Source: Leucocoprinus leucothites
Lineage: Eukaryota > Basidiomycota > Agaricomycetes > Agaricales > Agaricaceae
Length of the DNA: 64,000 nucleotides
Reading direction: 5' to 3'
NCBI GenBank assembly: GCA_013368445.1
Contig: JAACJO010000007.1
Location: 1,488,001-1,552,000 of the forward strand
In this document: piece after piece, positions 12,601-25,200 of the stretch
How the letters are laid out: each line of letters starts with the position of its first letter
How positions within the stretch are numbered: position 1 is the stretch's first letter
Notes under the pieces: model-generated
Databases searched by the model: none
Told to the model about the DNA's origin: nothing
The model's input: only the letters and a program-made list of their open reading frames with translations
Made by a program: the position numbers and the translations under genes

Positions 12601-14617
12601 CCGGAGGCTTACTTCCCGGTATTCTCAACAACATCAAGCCAGAAACAATCTCCTTCTGGGAAACTCTATTCTTGGTGAGTTGTCGCTCATATCAACCACC
12701 TCAGCCAATATTTAGGGTAATCTTTCTCCCAGTGGGTTTTAGATGACCGAGATCCTCGCCGCCACAAGCCCTTGACAGACTGGATATTGTCACTTCCTCT
12801 CGAGTTTACGGGCGATTCGGCATTCCAGAGTTTGTGTTCTTTGAGCTAGCTCGCGTTCAATGACTTACAAGCTCCATATTTCCAGTGAAGAAATCTCTAT
12901 CACTTCTTAATATTCTTGCCTCTGCCACGGGTATATTCTTCAATCCCCTCGCTGACAAATACGTCAATATCATCTTGGGCAACGCCAATACTGGCTACGC
13001 TGAAGTAGGTTTACGTCCATAGCCTACGATATCTCTAGCTAACCCTACCGTGAAGATTCGGAATTCGTTTTGCCACACACTTCGCACCATTACACAGAAT
13101 CAGTGGCAGCCCTGGCATTCCTCGGTTCATGCTTTCCTTGGTGCCTGTAAACCAAGCGGAGATCCTCTGCTTATTCAGTGAGATTTTTAAGAAATTTGCC
13201 CCTTTATAGGCTCAGATCTTTGCAGTGATGCTCGATACATGGATCTTATTCAAGACATTCTCAAACAAATGCCAAGATGGAGAGAAGAGCGCCTCCCGCC
13301 TCCCCGTGTCAGTCAATCAGAGGTACGTGAATTATCTGTGGCCTCTATTCCCCTCATGCTGATTGTGCACCCAAGTATGACAAAGTTGGCTTGACGCGTG
13401 AGTAATCTGGGATCTTGCTGCAACTCGAAGCCTCTGAACTTCCTCTGTGATAGTACTGGAATGGCTATGGGTTTCCGCCCATAGCCCCCAAGTGTCTCTG
13501 ATATTTCCATATGCTGTTCCAATGCTGTGGGTTGAAATAATACTTTTATCTGATCTTCTACTTACACCTTCTTAGGCCTGAGATCCTACGCATGTCGGAG
13601 TTGAATGATAGCTCTGATTTACACACGTACAGTACCGCCGTCTTGTATGTCCTCTCAGCCGTTTCACCCCCGATCCAATATGTGGAAGCGATTTTGTCGC
13701 ACTTCGCCACAGCCATCAAGTCTACAAATGTGAGTTTTATCAGAGCACAGGTATACCGCACCGGCTGACTTCTATCTCTTTAACCCTAGTCTTGGCGTAC
13801 AAGACTTCAAGCTCTGCCGACTTTGGTTGTTTTCTTCTACCGGAACCTTCTCTACATATCGCAAGATGGAGTTTCCAGTGTGATGGAAGTGCTCATGGAA
13901 TGCCTGGCCGATGAGAATGTCGAAGTGAGGGAAATGGCTTCTAAGACATTAGCAGGTGTCGTTCGCTGCTCTCAGCGGCAAAGTATCATTCCATTAAAGG
14001 TATGCCTTTCAGTATTTTGTGCGTAATGATCGCATTCGAAGAGTGCCACAGAACCGCTTTGTCTCACTGGCCAAGAAATCTACTCTTCCGCCGAGACGCG
14101 ACCCCGGTTATGCAGATGCACTGCGCACCCTGCATTCTGCGATCTTGGGTTTGTGTGCGCTCATCGAGAGCGTCCCCTACTCTGTAGAACCATGGATGCC
14201 GTCTCTGACGGAAGGTGAGTGCTCCTAGGCCAATCCTGGGTAAAGGGAGGAGACCTCACACTAGCCTCTAGTTCTTGCTGCTCATGCAACAGATCCGCCG
14301 CCGATTTCGACAACGATTCGAAAATGTGCATCAGAGTTCAAAAAGGTATGTCAGCTCTTGTACTATCACTAGCTACTGTTTCTAACGCCCCCGAAATTTC
14401 TCGTAGACGCACCAGGTACGAAGATCGTATAAGGAGTAGACTAGAGAGCCACTAACAAACTCATGATTAGGATACTTGGCACAAGGACCAGCTTCTCTTC
14501 AACGAAGATCAATTACAGAACCTCGCGACAATGCTCGTTGGAACTTCGTACTGTAAGCAACTCACGTCCCTGTGGCACGCAAGTTTCTGCTAACATTATC
14601 TCACGTTAGACGCTTGA
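6684..14617 (+). CDS. BLM10: Proteasome activator Blm10/PA200 (PSME4), copy 1
   Basis: Blm10/PA200 is a single very large HEAT-repeat solenoid that caps the 20S proteasome and opens its gate. In fungi it acts in proteasome assembly and ubiquitin-independent degradation. Dozens of short exons join to a protein I estimate at roughly 1,900-2,000 residues. The N-terminus has an acidic stretch, then SIPYKCEPYEEMQDKLEFIV and WLLMRYPMPKSTRAKLVKFY. The middle region includes HPSNSGPWSAL, FDYATTNAKSNAVRAFGQLIA, DRMKGALYILWNKGI and DKYKQRAGAEIWAGLIRGSKHW. The C-terminal domain reads NVEVREMASKTLAGVVRCSQR, LHSAILGLCALIES and DPPPISTTIRKCASEFKK. The last residues are GTSYYA, a hydrophobic-Tyr-X gate-opening tail. 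No frame break was found. A 9-nt exon (14407-14415) encodes Thr-His-Gln. A second gene of the family lies at 49.9-58.7 kb. Confidence 0.93.
14407..14415 (+). other. 9-nt microexon of BLM10 copy 1 (Thr-His-Gln)
   Basis: ACGCACCAG is flanked by a 5' intron ending in cgtag and a 3' intron starting gtacga. It restores KK-THQ-DTW, matching the continuous KR-THQ-DTW of copy 2, where both introns are absent. Confidence 0.75.
14553..14609 (+). other. Last intron of BLM10 copy 1, splitting the HbYX motif
   Basis: The 57-nt intron starts gtaagc and ends gttag. It sits after the first base of the second Tyr codon of the terminal Tyr-Tyr-Ala. The last coding exon is only 8 nt (14610-14617). If the intron is retained, translation runs 13 residues into it and stops, and the motif is lost. 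Confidence 0.8.
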
Positions 14618-16159
14618 TCACCCTAATCAGACGCTATTAAGTGTAATATATAATCAAATGTAATTTGTATTGTTGCTCTATCTATTATCGAAGTGTTATC
14701 TCAAATTACCCCATCTCCGCGCGCCATAACGAACGGCTCTGTACCGTTCGAGAGCTCGTCAAGGGACGTTGCGATATCGGAAAATCAGCTTTTGACAGGA
14801 AGCTGTCCCTATGCAGCGTACAGCGTAGATACAAATGATTCGTACTCAGTTAGTTTCAAGTACTTTCCGACCATGCGCACACAAGAAACAGCAGGTTCCA
14901 TGTAGGGAGTAAAGTTACGGCCATGACACTCAGATATGAAATCAGGAAGAGTTATCAGAACATCAAGTTATATTTTACAGAACAGAAGCAACCAGTCGAA
15001 GAAATTTTCATGGCATGGAGGAGTCAGGCGGTAGTTGAGATTGGGTCATGCACACTAAAGGTATAGATATCAGGAAGAAGGATTACGGATCTGGTTTTTT
15101 CTTCTAATTCGGCATCACAAATGGTAACCGCGGCTGACATGCAAGTGCGGAGATAATTATCCGCTTGGGGGTCACAGTGCCACATCGTGATCAACGATAA
15201 CTTGGAAGGTTCGCCGAGTTGCTTCGTTGGAGGATTGGGGTGCAATTCGAGAACTCTGTGAGATGAATCCCAAGGACAAAAGGCCGTACCTCGAGAGCAT
15301 CGCGAAGATACATTGCGAGCTAGTGATATATCGGGACTGAGTGTGATAAAATTTGCGCCTCATTCGTATTGTATCTCGAACTTAAGGACCCGCCACTGGG
15401 AGCCTAGCTGGACATTTCTCTCTCGGAAGAATAAAATGACTTGCGGCCGCGAGCCTGTCCAGAATAAATGTACACATGGGAGAGAGCAGGCATGTCTGGA
15501 CATGCGTATCGAGAGAAGCGATCTATTGACAGCAGTATCGATATGTTTTCTCCCGGTTTAGAAGTGATAGCTTAATCTTAGAGCAATGCGGGGTAGTATA
15601 TCACTTCTTGGAATGATATTTTTTTTACTGTTCTTCATCGAGCTTGGCACTGTTCTATGCGTTCAAGGGCTCGCAACGGATCGATCAGGGAGATGGAATC
15701 CTGTCGAAAGGTTGATATAATTATAGACTCAATATTGACGGAGGTTCTTGACCTGCGAAGCGGACGCCGAAGTCGGCTGGGCCCTGACGTCAATGTCACA
15801 CGGATGGGGGGCCCGTGGTGTCTTTTTGTCAGACTTCGAGCCCAAAAAATTCTTATAGATAGCAAGGATCAATCAACGAGAGGATGAATGGAGCGAGAAG
15901 ATGCAGACGGCGATATAAGCGTAGCCGAGGGCACGAGCTGGTGCGCATTTCGATGACTGGTTGATGTTAAAGGCTTTGGGGTCCGAGCTTGGCTGCCATT
16001 TGTTTATTTTATTCGCATTTCCGAAGGACTACCATTAAATAATGGCATTTGATCGGAAGCAAAACTCTATACTCGCCAGGAAGCAGGGTCCTACTGATAG
16101 ATCAGTGCAAGTAGTATAAGCTGCGGATGCGAAGACCATGTGCACGAGAACGGATTATC

Positions 16160-16192
16160 ATATCCATCCATCCATCCATCCATCCATCCATC
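16160..16192. repeat. (TCCA)n microsatellite
   Basis: About eight head-to-tail TCCA units follow atatca and end in tcagag. The tract is pure apart from its edges and lies about 1 kb upstream of the CCCH gene. Confidence 0.85.
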
Positions 16193-16454
16193 AGAGATGT
16201 GTGAAGAATGGGAGCGCCGGAGGGGCTGCGACATAGAAAATCGGCGTTTGAGAGAGGCGAGAATACGGAAGGAATAGAGAATGCAATAGGTTAGAATGGA
16301 TTGATGAGAGCCAAACAAATGATATTATTGCATGGAACGAATAGGAAGTGATGAATGTTAGATGGAGGCTGAGCAAAATCAACCAAGTTGACGACAGCGA
16401 TGGAGATAGCGCTATACTTGGAATGATCTGTGTTCTATATGGCACAGCAGAGGG

Positions 16455-16471
16455 CACGTGTTGGACACGTG
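16455..16471. promoter_or_regulatory. Paired CACGTG boxes with a 5-bp spacer
   Basis: CACGTG at 16455-16460 and 16466-16471 are separated by TTGGA, so their centres are 11 bp apart, about one helical turn. They lie inside an inverted repeat (GCACGTG...CACGTGC). The same spacing recurs at 43700-43716. Confidence 0.55.
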
Positions 16472-16918
16472 CTGACGCGGTCGCTGTTTCCGGGTGCTGG
16501 TTGGACTGCTGGAGAGCGAGCTTAGCGTGGGCTGAGTGCGTGTAAAAATTGAGAGTTTTTTTAGGCGTTGTTCTAGCTGCAGAGTGTATAGGAGCTGGTG
16601 GCGGAAGAGCGTGATGAGAGCGGTGCTCGGAGTTGAAATCAGGGCTGTGGAAGCTAGTACTATTTTGGAAACAACGAGTTGTTCTGGACAGCCGTCTTTT
16701 TGGACTGTGCACAGGTGGGCAGGCATTCTTCTAACTCTTCATCCTGGGTGTGCAGACGATTGGAGCTGCATCGATAGAGCCAGGGTGCGGATTTGGGATT
16801 GTGGATAAGGAGGATTAGCGCCCAGGGGCCGTGATTAATTATTGGGAAAAGCCGAGCAGGAGAAGGGCACGTTGGGCGTGCGATCAAAAGGTTGAGGGTG
16901 AAAGCCTGGCCTTGGCCT

Positions 16919-17160
16919 TGCTCTCTTCCTTCCAACATTCACCTTCCCTCTACGTCTCCATTCCCCATTTCTGTCACATCCGGACTTATCTTCAAAAACA
17001 CCACGGCCTTGCCCTCACGATCCTCACGCTTTTTTATACCTATCTGCTGCACCGTCTCCAGTCAGACTACCTCTATCTATCCCTCATATTAGCTCCTTCC
17101 ACACTTTACATATCTTGCCTCCCATCTCCTCCCCATCCTTCTCTCTAATTTACGGTTAGT
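16919..17160 (+). promoter_or_regulatory. CT-rich core promoter/leader of the CCCH gene
   Basis: Long runs of C and T on the plus strand end shortly before the start codon at 17221. Such pyrimidine blocks just upstream of transcription starts are typical of well-expressed fungal genes. The start site itself cannot be placed. Confidence 0.5.
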
Positions 17161-17220
17161 CCCTGCTCTTGCATATCTTCCCCGCTCTTGCCCTCAAGCT
17201 CCCCTTCTGACCCCAGTCCC

Positions 17221-19978
17221 ATGTACGAAACAGTAACGACAACTCATCCGTATATCATTTCTCAGGACTCTTTGTTGGCGCCAATTCCTTCCAGTAACTT
17301 CCGCCTCCATCTTTTGGGATCTCACGACGACGACGACGACGATTACCCGGATATAAAGGTGCCTATTACTTTTTTTCTTTCTAACACGTGTGCACCTCGT
17401 TCATCAGAAGCCCCACTTCTCTAGAACTGGGATTTGTCAACACTCCGTTACGACCAAGACGACTATTACACTCTGACCCATCTCGCTCCTCCTTCTCAAA
17501 AGTCCCATCCAGCCATTATGCCTACTCGAACTGACAGTATCGCAGCTGAGCTCCCTAGGAGCACTGGACAGCGCTGGAGACTCAACTCCAACGGACACAT
17601 TGTTGATGTCGACCCTACAGCCACTTCATGGAGCCTAGCTGATGACCTTGTTCGGCTTCAGATCGGTGATGTTAGTAAGGACGGCAATGAGCTGCACGGA
17701 ACCATGCGTACTCCGCCTAAAGCCAAACTTTCGTCCTCCGTACCTCAGTTGAATGAAAACAGTCCCCTCGACACATCCTCCAACACTAGCCTCGGCTCGT
17801 CACCTCATACTCCGGATCACCAACTCAACATCGCCCACTCCCGTGGTTCGTCCACCGATTCAACGAATTCCGGTTCCCATGACTCCTCCCCTAGCGCTCA
17901 AAATGCTTTGTTAAATCATTCTCTGAAGGGTTCCTCAATTGAGGGGAAGGATCGCCCTCACTCCTTTAGCGGTGGTGTATCCGCTGCTGACCTTCGACGT
18001 CTGCAGCAAATTGATGACGGTAGTGATGACCTCGATACCCAGCATTGGGGTGCCAACCAGTATCGGGACAACAGCGCCCTGCAAAATGAACAGTTACAAT
18101 ATCCCACCCTGACTCAGATTCACCGCCCCCAACCTTTGTCGCACCCTCAATTATTTGATTACAGGAACGCAATGCAGTCGGCTGCTTCCGATCGCGACGA
18201 ACCTCAAATAGATTACAACCTATCCCAACGTTACAATGGTATCCCTCAAAGTCTCCCCATGGCTGCTGTACCACCACCCCCGCCATTTGTCGCTGGCCGA
18301 CTCAACAACGTAGTCCCAAATGTAGGCTACCGCCAACCTCCTCGCACCTTCCCTCAGCAGTCCGTAGTACCAAATACAAGTCAGTTACCTTTTCCCGTTG
18401 GGCATCATACCCCGCACCTTTCCCTCGGCAATACCCAACAACTGTACGAAATGATGATACCAAGTATCCCTCACGACAGCCATCCAGCTGTCGCTCGCGT
18501 CCAACAACAACACAACGTTTTCCGGGGCGGCCACCATCACTCTGCATCTGATCCCTCAGCGATGCGCGACGCCGCCACTCTTTCGCTTCTCAACGGCAAT
18601 ATCTCATCTTTCGCACCTGGGATCTACCCTCCTGCTCTTCACCCCTCGATGTCGATGTTTACGGGTTATTACGGAGTCCAAGACGTTACACAGCTGGCTG
18701 CTAGGTTGCCCGCACAGTTTGCAAATGCATATGGCATGCCACCCCAAAGCCCTAGTGCTGAAAGTACGGCAAATACACCCACCGCAACCAGTAGCGGTCA
18801 ATCGGGGCCCAGCGCTAACAATAGGAAGCTCGGTTTGTACAAGACTGAGCTTTGCCGAAGCTGGGAAGAAAAAGGTACCTGTCGATATGGAACCAAGTGC
18901 CAGTTCGCCCATGGAGAGGATGAGCTTCGAAAAGTTTCCCGACACCCCAAGGTACGTCCCTTACCCGGGCTGTGTCCAAGTGTATATGCTCAATGAAACG
19001 TTACATCAAACAGTACAAGACGGAGATTTGTAGGGTAAGTGCCCCGGCACAAATCTGCATCCGATTGATGGCTTAACCAACGCGTCTTCTAGACTTTCTG
19101 GGTATCAGGCTCCTGCCCCTATGGCAAGAGGTGTTGCTTCATCCATACCGAACTGCCGACCAACGGCCAAAGCCCCGCGACCCCAGGCTCTGAAAACCCC
19201 CCTGAGGCTCGGCCCCGATCGATGAGCACTAACAGTGACCCGAACGACTCGTCTGTCTCAATTCTCGCTCGTATTTCCGCCAAACGTACCGAGTCGAATG
19301 GCAGCAGCCTTGCCACCCCTGTAGAATCGAACAAGAACACGTTCCAGTACCCTCGTCCCGACCTCGGCAAGCTACGTGTTAATACTTCCGTCCCTGCCAC
19401 CAAACAAAACAAGTCGGCCTATCCCTCCTTCGCGAGCAATGGAATTCTCCTTCCCGCCGGTGACCAGACCCCATCCATTCAAGAGCCTGCGCCTGTCACT
19501 GCGGGTCCTGATTTGGGAAGGCAGCACAACGCCAGGCTCGAGATTGTTGGCTTCAATAACGTAAGGACCATAATCTTCGATTCTTGCGCAGACGACCATC
19601 TGACACGTTCTTCAGCAGGCCACCCCCAAAAAGACCACGGCGGGCTCTGGTATCCGCCATTCGTTCAACGGAACAGAGGATCTCAACTTTGCTTCTCTTC
19701 CCACTGGCTCCAGTCACACTTATACCCTCTCGACTAGTGACGCTGCTTCAGCGTCACATGCCGCTAGTGCTGCTGCTACTGCTGCCTCGGCCGCACCACG
19801 CGTAAATGGTCATGTTCGCGCGGGTAGTGCTGGGAATTGGGCAAGCTTCTCTCGTAGCCAGTTGTCAAATTCGGCATACCCGGGCTCTTCGAGCCCTGCG
19901 GCTGAGATTATGGCGAGCTCACCATGGAACGATCTTACTATTAATGCTGCGCGAGTGCACGAGAAGGCTTGGGCGTAA
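17221..19978 (+). CDS. Tandem CCCH zinc-finger mRNA-binding protein (TTP/Zfs1/Cth type)
   Basis: Proteins of the tristetraprolin class bind AU-rich elements in 3' UTRs and promote mRNA decay. Exon 1 begins [19 protein letters not shown], contains six consecutive Asp codons and ends at DIK. After a 65-nt intron the frame continues [14 protein letters not shown] long Ser/Pro/Gln-rich, probably disordered region follows. The two fingers are both C-x8-C-x5-C-x3-[21 protein letters not shown], and the second from [10 protein letters not shown] to CCFIH. The 18 residues between them are the canonical spacing, and each finger has the YKTE(L/I)C lead-in. A 21-nt exon encodes the lead-in and first Cys of finger 2. 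The Ala/Ser-rich C-terminus ends in ARVHEKAWA. Without the upstream exon the next in-frame ATG would be near 17518. Confidence 0.9.
19014..19034 (+). other. 21-nt exon encoding YKTEICR of zinc finger 2
   Basis: The exon is bounded by aacag and gtaagt and is phase 0 on both sides. Skipping it would delete seven residues, including the first Cys of the second CCCH finger, without shifting the frame. Confidence 0.8.
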
Positions 19979-20651
19979 GCCTATGCTCTAGAGATCGTGT
20001 GATTGGGTGTGGTAAGTGCTCCATTCACCTTGTCCGACAGCCACCTTGCTCTGCAAGCACGTCTCTTGTATTATCATGTCAAATATTACTACCGCCCGGT
20101 CGGACCCATACAACTCACATCTATATTTCAATTCCTTTCAATTTTGATCCCGTTGCGGAATGGATGATCTGTGCTTTGCTCTTTCGTCACCTCCTCCCCG
20201 ATACCTACCTCTGTACTCTACGATTTCTTTCTCTCTCATATCCCCTCTTGCACGTTTTGCCCCTTCCAGTGATCGAACTTTCTTTCTCTCCTGCTTTGTG
20301 TTTTATGCCATCCCTTTATTGTTTCCCGTTTCCCTCTGGTTTCTTGTCATCGTCATCGTAGGTTATCTGATTCCAAGCAACCATACAGTCGCATTATTTG
20401 TCGCCACCAGCAATAGCCATGTTTTTTATTCTTTATCGCGCTTGTCCATATAGGTGCTAATATATCTGAATGAAAGCATTATTCACGCACACTACTAATC
20501 AAAAAAACCATGTTCATAGCGCCGAATAAATTTCTAAAATAAAATAAAAATGAAAGCAAGCGCTGTGATTATAACAGAAGTGATGATAACCTAGGTTACT
20601 GCATACTCCTAATAAGACTGAAAAATTAAAGATCGTGGAAAAGGCCAAAAT
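19979..20651. other. 3' UTRs between convergent genes
   Basis: The 673 bp between the CCCH and choline kinase stop codons are T- and CT-rich on the left and A-rich (aaataaaataaaaatg) on the right. This fits two converging 3' UTRs. No gene is seen. Confidence 0.5.
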
Positions 20652-22206
20652 CTAGAATACCCCTAGTTCCCTAAGTTCTCGACGGAAGCCCACCATGCGA
20701 CATCTCGCATACTCGATATAATCGAACTCGGGCGTCTCGTTATTATTTTCCAAATCGTCCCGGGCTTGCACAATGCCCCACACGAGCCAGTGCCCATGAG
20801 ATGCCGGACTCCAGATCTGGACTTGTTTGTCGAGCTTAACCAAAGCAGGTTCAAGCCCTGTAACCGGATCTGTGATGTGTTGAAACTCCTTGGTGGAGAA
20901 GCAAGTATGACGTAGATAAGAGACATAGAAATTACGCCTTTCCTCTAGGGTAGGATAACGCGAAATGTCAAGCAAGTGGGGCGTTTCGGAATGGTAATTC
21001 GCAGTCCACTCGTGGAAGTGATTCCCAATATCGAATGAAGCAGGGTTTGGGCCTGAGTATTCAAAGTCGACGACGATTATCTTGAGAATTCAATAGGGGA
21101 GAACGTAAAGAAAACAAAGTGAGACAACCTTCCTCTTGACATCACAGAAATAGTATATAGGGACGTACCTGGCGATGGTCTTCTGCTCCGTCCTTTGGGT
21201 GCCTCAGTCTAAGTAAATTACCGTACTGAGTATCATTATGTGCGAAAACTCTCCTACTACCTGCATGCACATCGTCGACTTTTGCTAGCCAACGGAGATA
21301 TATATCCCAGTCACGCTCAAAGGCATCAAGATCTAGCTCTCGTTTAACATCTTCAGACAGCGAGGAACTACGAAGAACTTCGCGGGCTGGCGTGAGCCAT
21401 GAACGAACATTCTTCTCAACCCCAATTTCCCACCCCTCCCCTTCTACTACATCGATGTCGACAGAATGGAACTCAGCCATGCGTGCTCCAATCCATCGAC
21501 TGATCTCTGGATCACGAATATCTTGAGCAGTCAAGGTTGCTGACTCAAAATACTCTTCAACTCGCCCATTTTCAAATGTGCCATGAATGCGAGGGCCAAT
21601 GTGATACTTGGAAGAGAGTATATGCAATGTGTGCAGCTCTCGAGGACGAGAAATAAGGGCACTTGAGGACGGTCCATATACACGCAAAAGGACAGTACGA
21701 ATATTCTTCCTGGAGGGGAATGAAACAAAGAAGACAGCATTGGTCAAGGCTCCAGAAATTCTCTGGATGACCAAATCTCGAGGTAGAGTGTCTGTGGCGT
21801 TGAAATGTCGAACATGCAGGAGCCGAAGGATTTCAAATACGTCCGAAGCAAACTCAGGTATCTTGTACTTTCTAAAACAATGATAATTATCAGAGCTCGG
21901 AGAGACAATGGATAGACCAAAAGCAACTACCCCAGGCTCTGGCCACTTTGCGGCCAGGCCAAGTAAGGAGATGAGTGGAAAGAAGACTGACCTAGCTTTC
22001 AAAGTAATTCTCGCGTGCCGCAATCCCTCGACTCGAATAGAATCAGTATCAATGTCCGCTAGCCGGAGGGAAGTCCTAGAAGAAGAGGCACTTGCAATTA
22101 GGGTTGCAAGGTTCTGTATAGAACTGTTTGAGGGCCGACGCCCGGATGCAACTGGGCGAGATGGAGAAAGTGGCGCAGAGGGTGCTGAGGAGAGGACAGG
22201 CGACAT
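20652..22206 (-). CDS. Choline/ethanolamine kinase
   Basis: The enzyme phosphorylates choline (and often ethanolamine) with ATP, the first step of the Kennedy pathway to phosphatidylcholine. From the ATG at 22206 a Ser/Pro/Ala-rich N-terminus is followed by the kinase lobe. This contains VIQRISGALTNAVFFVS, the nucleotide-binding start of the family, then LLRVYGPSSSALI. The catalytic Brenner motif is VFAHNDTQYGNLL. After an intron the choline kinase motif reads IIVVDFEYSGPNPASFDIGN followed by HFHEW. The C-terminal lobe includes WLVWGIVQARDD and FDYIEYARCR, as in the family. The reading frame is intact. An upstream in-frame ATG at 22350 seems too far upstream. Confidence 0.92.
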
Positions 22207-25200
22207 GGTGGTGGTAAGAGACCAAGGCCGGAGCTTGCATACGATGATGACGTCCCTTACTGTAAATATGTAGACTTGACTAACGGCCTTATCATCTCTC
22301 AGAATACTTACCGTCTTTCTACTGGGTCCCTCGCGCCTTTCACTGATCACAATCTACTATTGAAAAATCAACTCATGTACCCGTCGGCATCCTTCCCTTC
22401 CTCATCCGATGACCCGTCGGTTAAATTGGTCGTGTGCGCCTCTCCATAGCCTGATTTCCGCAAATGTACATGTGATTGGTCTAGCACCGCCGCTTTCGAT
22501 AAGGGCGGCCACAAACCCATAAGTAAATACTTATCGCATTGATCAATTAAGCAAAGCCACCAACGCCCCTCTTCTCGCTCAAGAATTCATGACCACCTTC
22601 CTTCTATCCTTCTGCGCCAAGGTAGGGTGACCTTCCACGTGCCCTGGTCGGAGCGGTCTTTTCAAAATTCCTCGTCAAAGACAACCCGATGCACTTCAAG
22701 CGCTCAAGTCCCGTTAGCACACCCCAGCATGGAACCCCGCAGAATTCCACCGAAAACCTGGTGGCTTCCTCGTAGCGTATCTCATGCGAAACGGTCTCTC
22801 ACCCCACCAGTGATCCCCAAAGATGGCACAGATCGGCTTGTAAAGTCCGACAGTACATTTGCATGTAGCCCAAACAAGGAAGGAATATTTTGACATCGTT
22901 TTCTCTGGAGAAAAAGGAGCACAAAATATACTCATTGTACGACGGCGTTTCAATTCCAGGCTCCGAATTTCGAATACGTAATGCCGCTCTTTTTAACAGA
23001 CATTGCTTATTCGCTGCTTATATTTCATCATCTTCCTGTGTTGCAAGGCCCCTTACGTCAATCTAACAAGCCCATTAAACTTTGCCTCCTTGAAGGAACT
23101 CATCAATGCGGTTCATGGCCTTTGCTAGGTTGAGCTGAATGGCTTCCGAGATTCCAGAAGCTGTGAATGTCCCTGAAAGATATCATCTTCCGTCTTGACA
23201 GACATGGTTTACCACCCGCATGAGTACGCGCTGAATCAGTTTGTCTGCTGGTTTGCCCGACCTCCGGATGACTCTATCCCAGGATACATTTGACAGCGAT
23301 CCTCAGGGTCGGGTATTTCGCCGCAAATTATCAAGTTGCTCGACTTCTCTTGGCTGTCTTGGACTCTGTCAGGAATTAGTCTTTTTTTGTGGATCCTGGC
23401 ACGCAAAATTAGGCTCGAACCATTCTTCTGCCAGATGCCTCAATCACGATACCTAGAGCTGACAGTGAAAGCCCTCGAAAACTGGTGGTACTTAATTCCG
23501 GGGCTCCGTGACATCAGTTGTCAGCCATTGCAATCTTTGGTGGATGTTGGCTGAGATCCATTTCCACCCCGACTCTCTTATAGAGTTATTGGGTTGCGGC
23601 GTCCGGAATGTATTAATACTATCGGACCGGTAGGTTTAACACCCATCCAATGTGTACTTTGAGCATTGAGGGAAACGACCATTAGGTTTCATAGCACCCT
23701 TAAAGCCGATCGCGAAGGTGAGGTGTGTTGTGTCTGCGAAATTAATTCAAGGTCTCCGAAGTCAGCGTTCAAAATGCCAAGCCCTTCCCCAGTACGATCG
23801 CGGGAGTACCTACTCAATGTTACACTATGATGCTATAATACCATGCCTATCAAAAGGTTTGATCTTAGCAGCGGCAGCGCCAAACTTCTGCTCTTGTACT
23901 ATGCGAGCCGTCTCTTTATGGCATGATGCAGCTGTGAGACAACCCTGGGCTGCATTTGTGAGAAACGTTCCATCCCTATATTCTGATTTCATGCCTCATA
24001 TTCTCCTATATAGATGCTTCCTAAGCTCTCTTAGACTCTGAGGCAAATGGGGCAATGTACGATGCTCGCCGCAATCGGAGACAAAAGTGATTCGTGTCAG
24101 TGATCCTTCCATGTCAAAAATCGGGGGATTTCTGGCTTCTGGCTATCTTGCAAACCTGTGGACAACGAGATTCAATACCTCCAGCCACATCGACTGGCTG
24201 AGCGTATTTGAAATTTGCGATATGTGTTTCTCCGATGACATCTGCTATCGTGGAACTCGACAAATGATGGTCTACGTTCTTCGGTTTCTAGTGTAACAGC
24301 CACTCCAATATTCATGCTGCAAGATGATACCTGCCATTTCTGCTCCGTCTACTCCACATAAGCGGACTCAATAATGCGTATCCTTGTGCAACCTAACCCT
24401 GCAAATCCGATTGGCCAACTTCCTGGTTTTAAGTTGATCTCATTTGGTCAACGGTTCAGACTTTACCGGCCTATATATACGAAAACAATTAACTACCTGT
24501 GGTCCTTCAGGACCCGAACGCCAAATGGAAATCAAAGAGCAGCTTTGCCTGGTGCGGCTGCGGGACAGTACTCTGCTCTTCCAGGCAAGGTGAAAACGGA
24601 TGAATGAGATAAGCAGTAGAAGATAGATCGCCCAAAGAGATCTTCTAAGTAGGCTGGCACGAAGAAGCATGGCCCTTTCATTAGTTCTATACCACAAGAC
24701 AAGGGCATCCTCAAACGGAGGTTTTCATCTGTCAATGCACCTAGACGCCAGAACGTCAGCCATCACTGGCCCTGCACAATATTCTGAGATTCGAAAAAAA
24801 GTTTACTCGAGGAATAGATTTTGATCTTCTCAGTATGCCGTGGCCAAAATCAACGACGTGGACCCTCACTGACACGCGCCACTCAGCCAAACAAATTCAA
24901 GCTCATGGCTTTCATCAAGGCGAGTACTCATGCCTTGAAAATTGGTGGACATATATGCCGTGAAGCCGAGACCGGCAGTGGCTTACCCTGTTTCCTCTGA
25001 GAGTGTTAGCGCGGATCCCATGAAATCGAGGCTGAAGATTACGCAAAAACAGACCCTCTGATGAGCAAGACGCTCAGTTCCCTTCAGTAGACAGTCTTCC
25101 TGGTCTCGGTAACGACGCACAGACTTGGCTGGGAATCTTCTGTCAGTCACAATTCCGAGGGTGAGTTCATGCTATGCGTATGAGTTTCCTTGCCCGATCA

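Larger units (their letters stand above)
14618..17220. other. 2.6 kb gene-free region upstream of the CCCH gene
   Basis: I find no conserved coding frame on either strand; the open frames present are short and of random composition. The right half holds a TCCA tandem repeat, two CACGTG boxes and a CT-rich promoter block, listed separately. A long leader or promoter for the downstream RNA-binding protein is the simplest reading. Confidence 0.5.
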
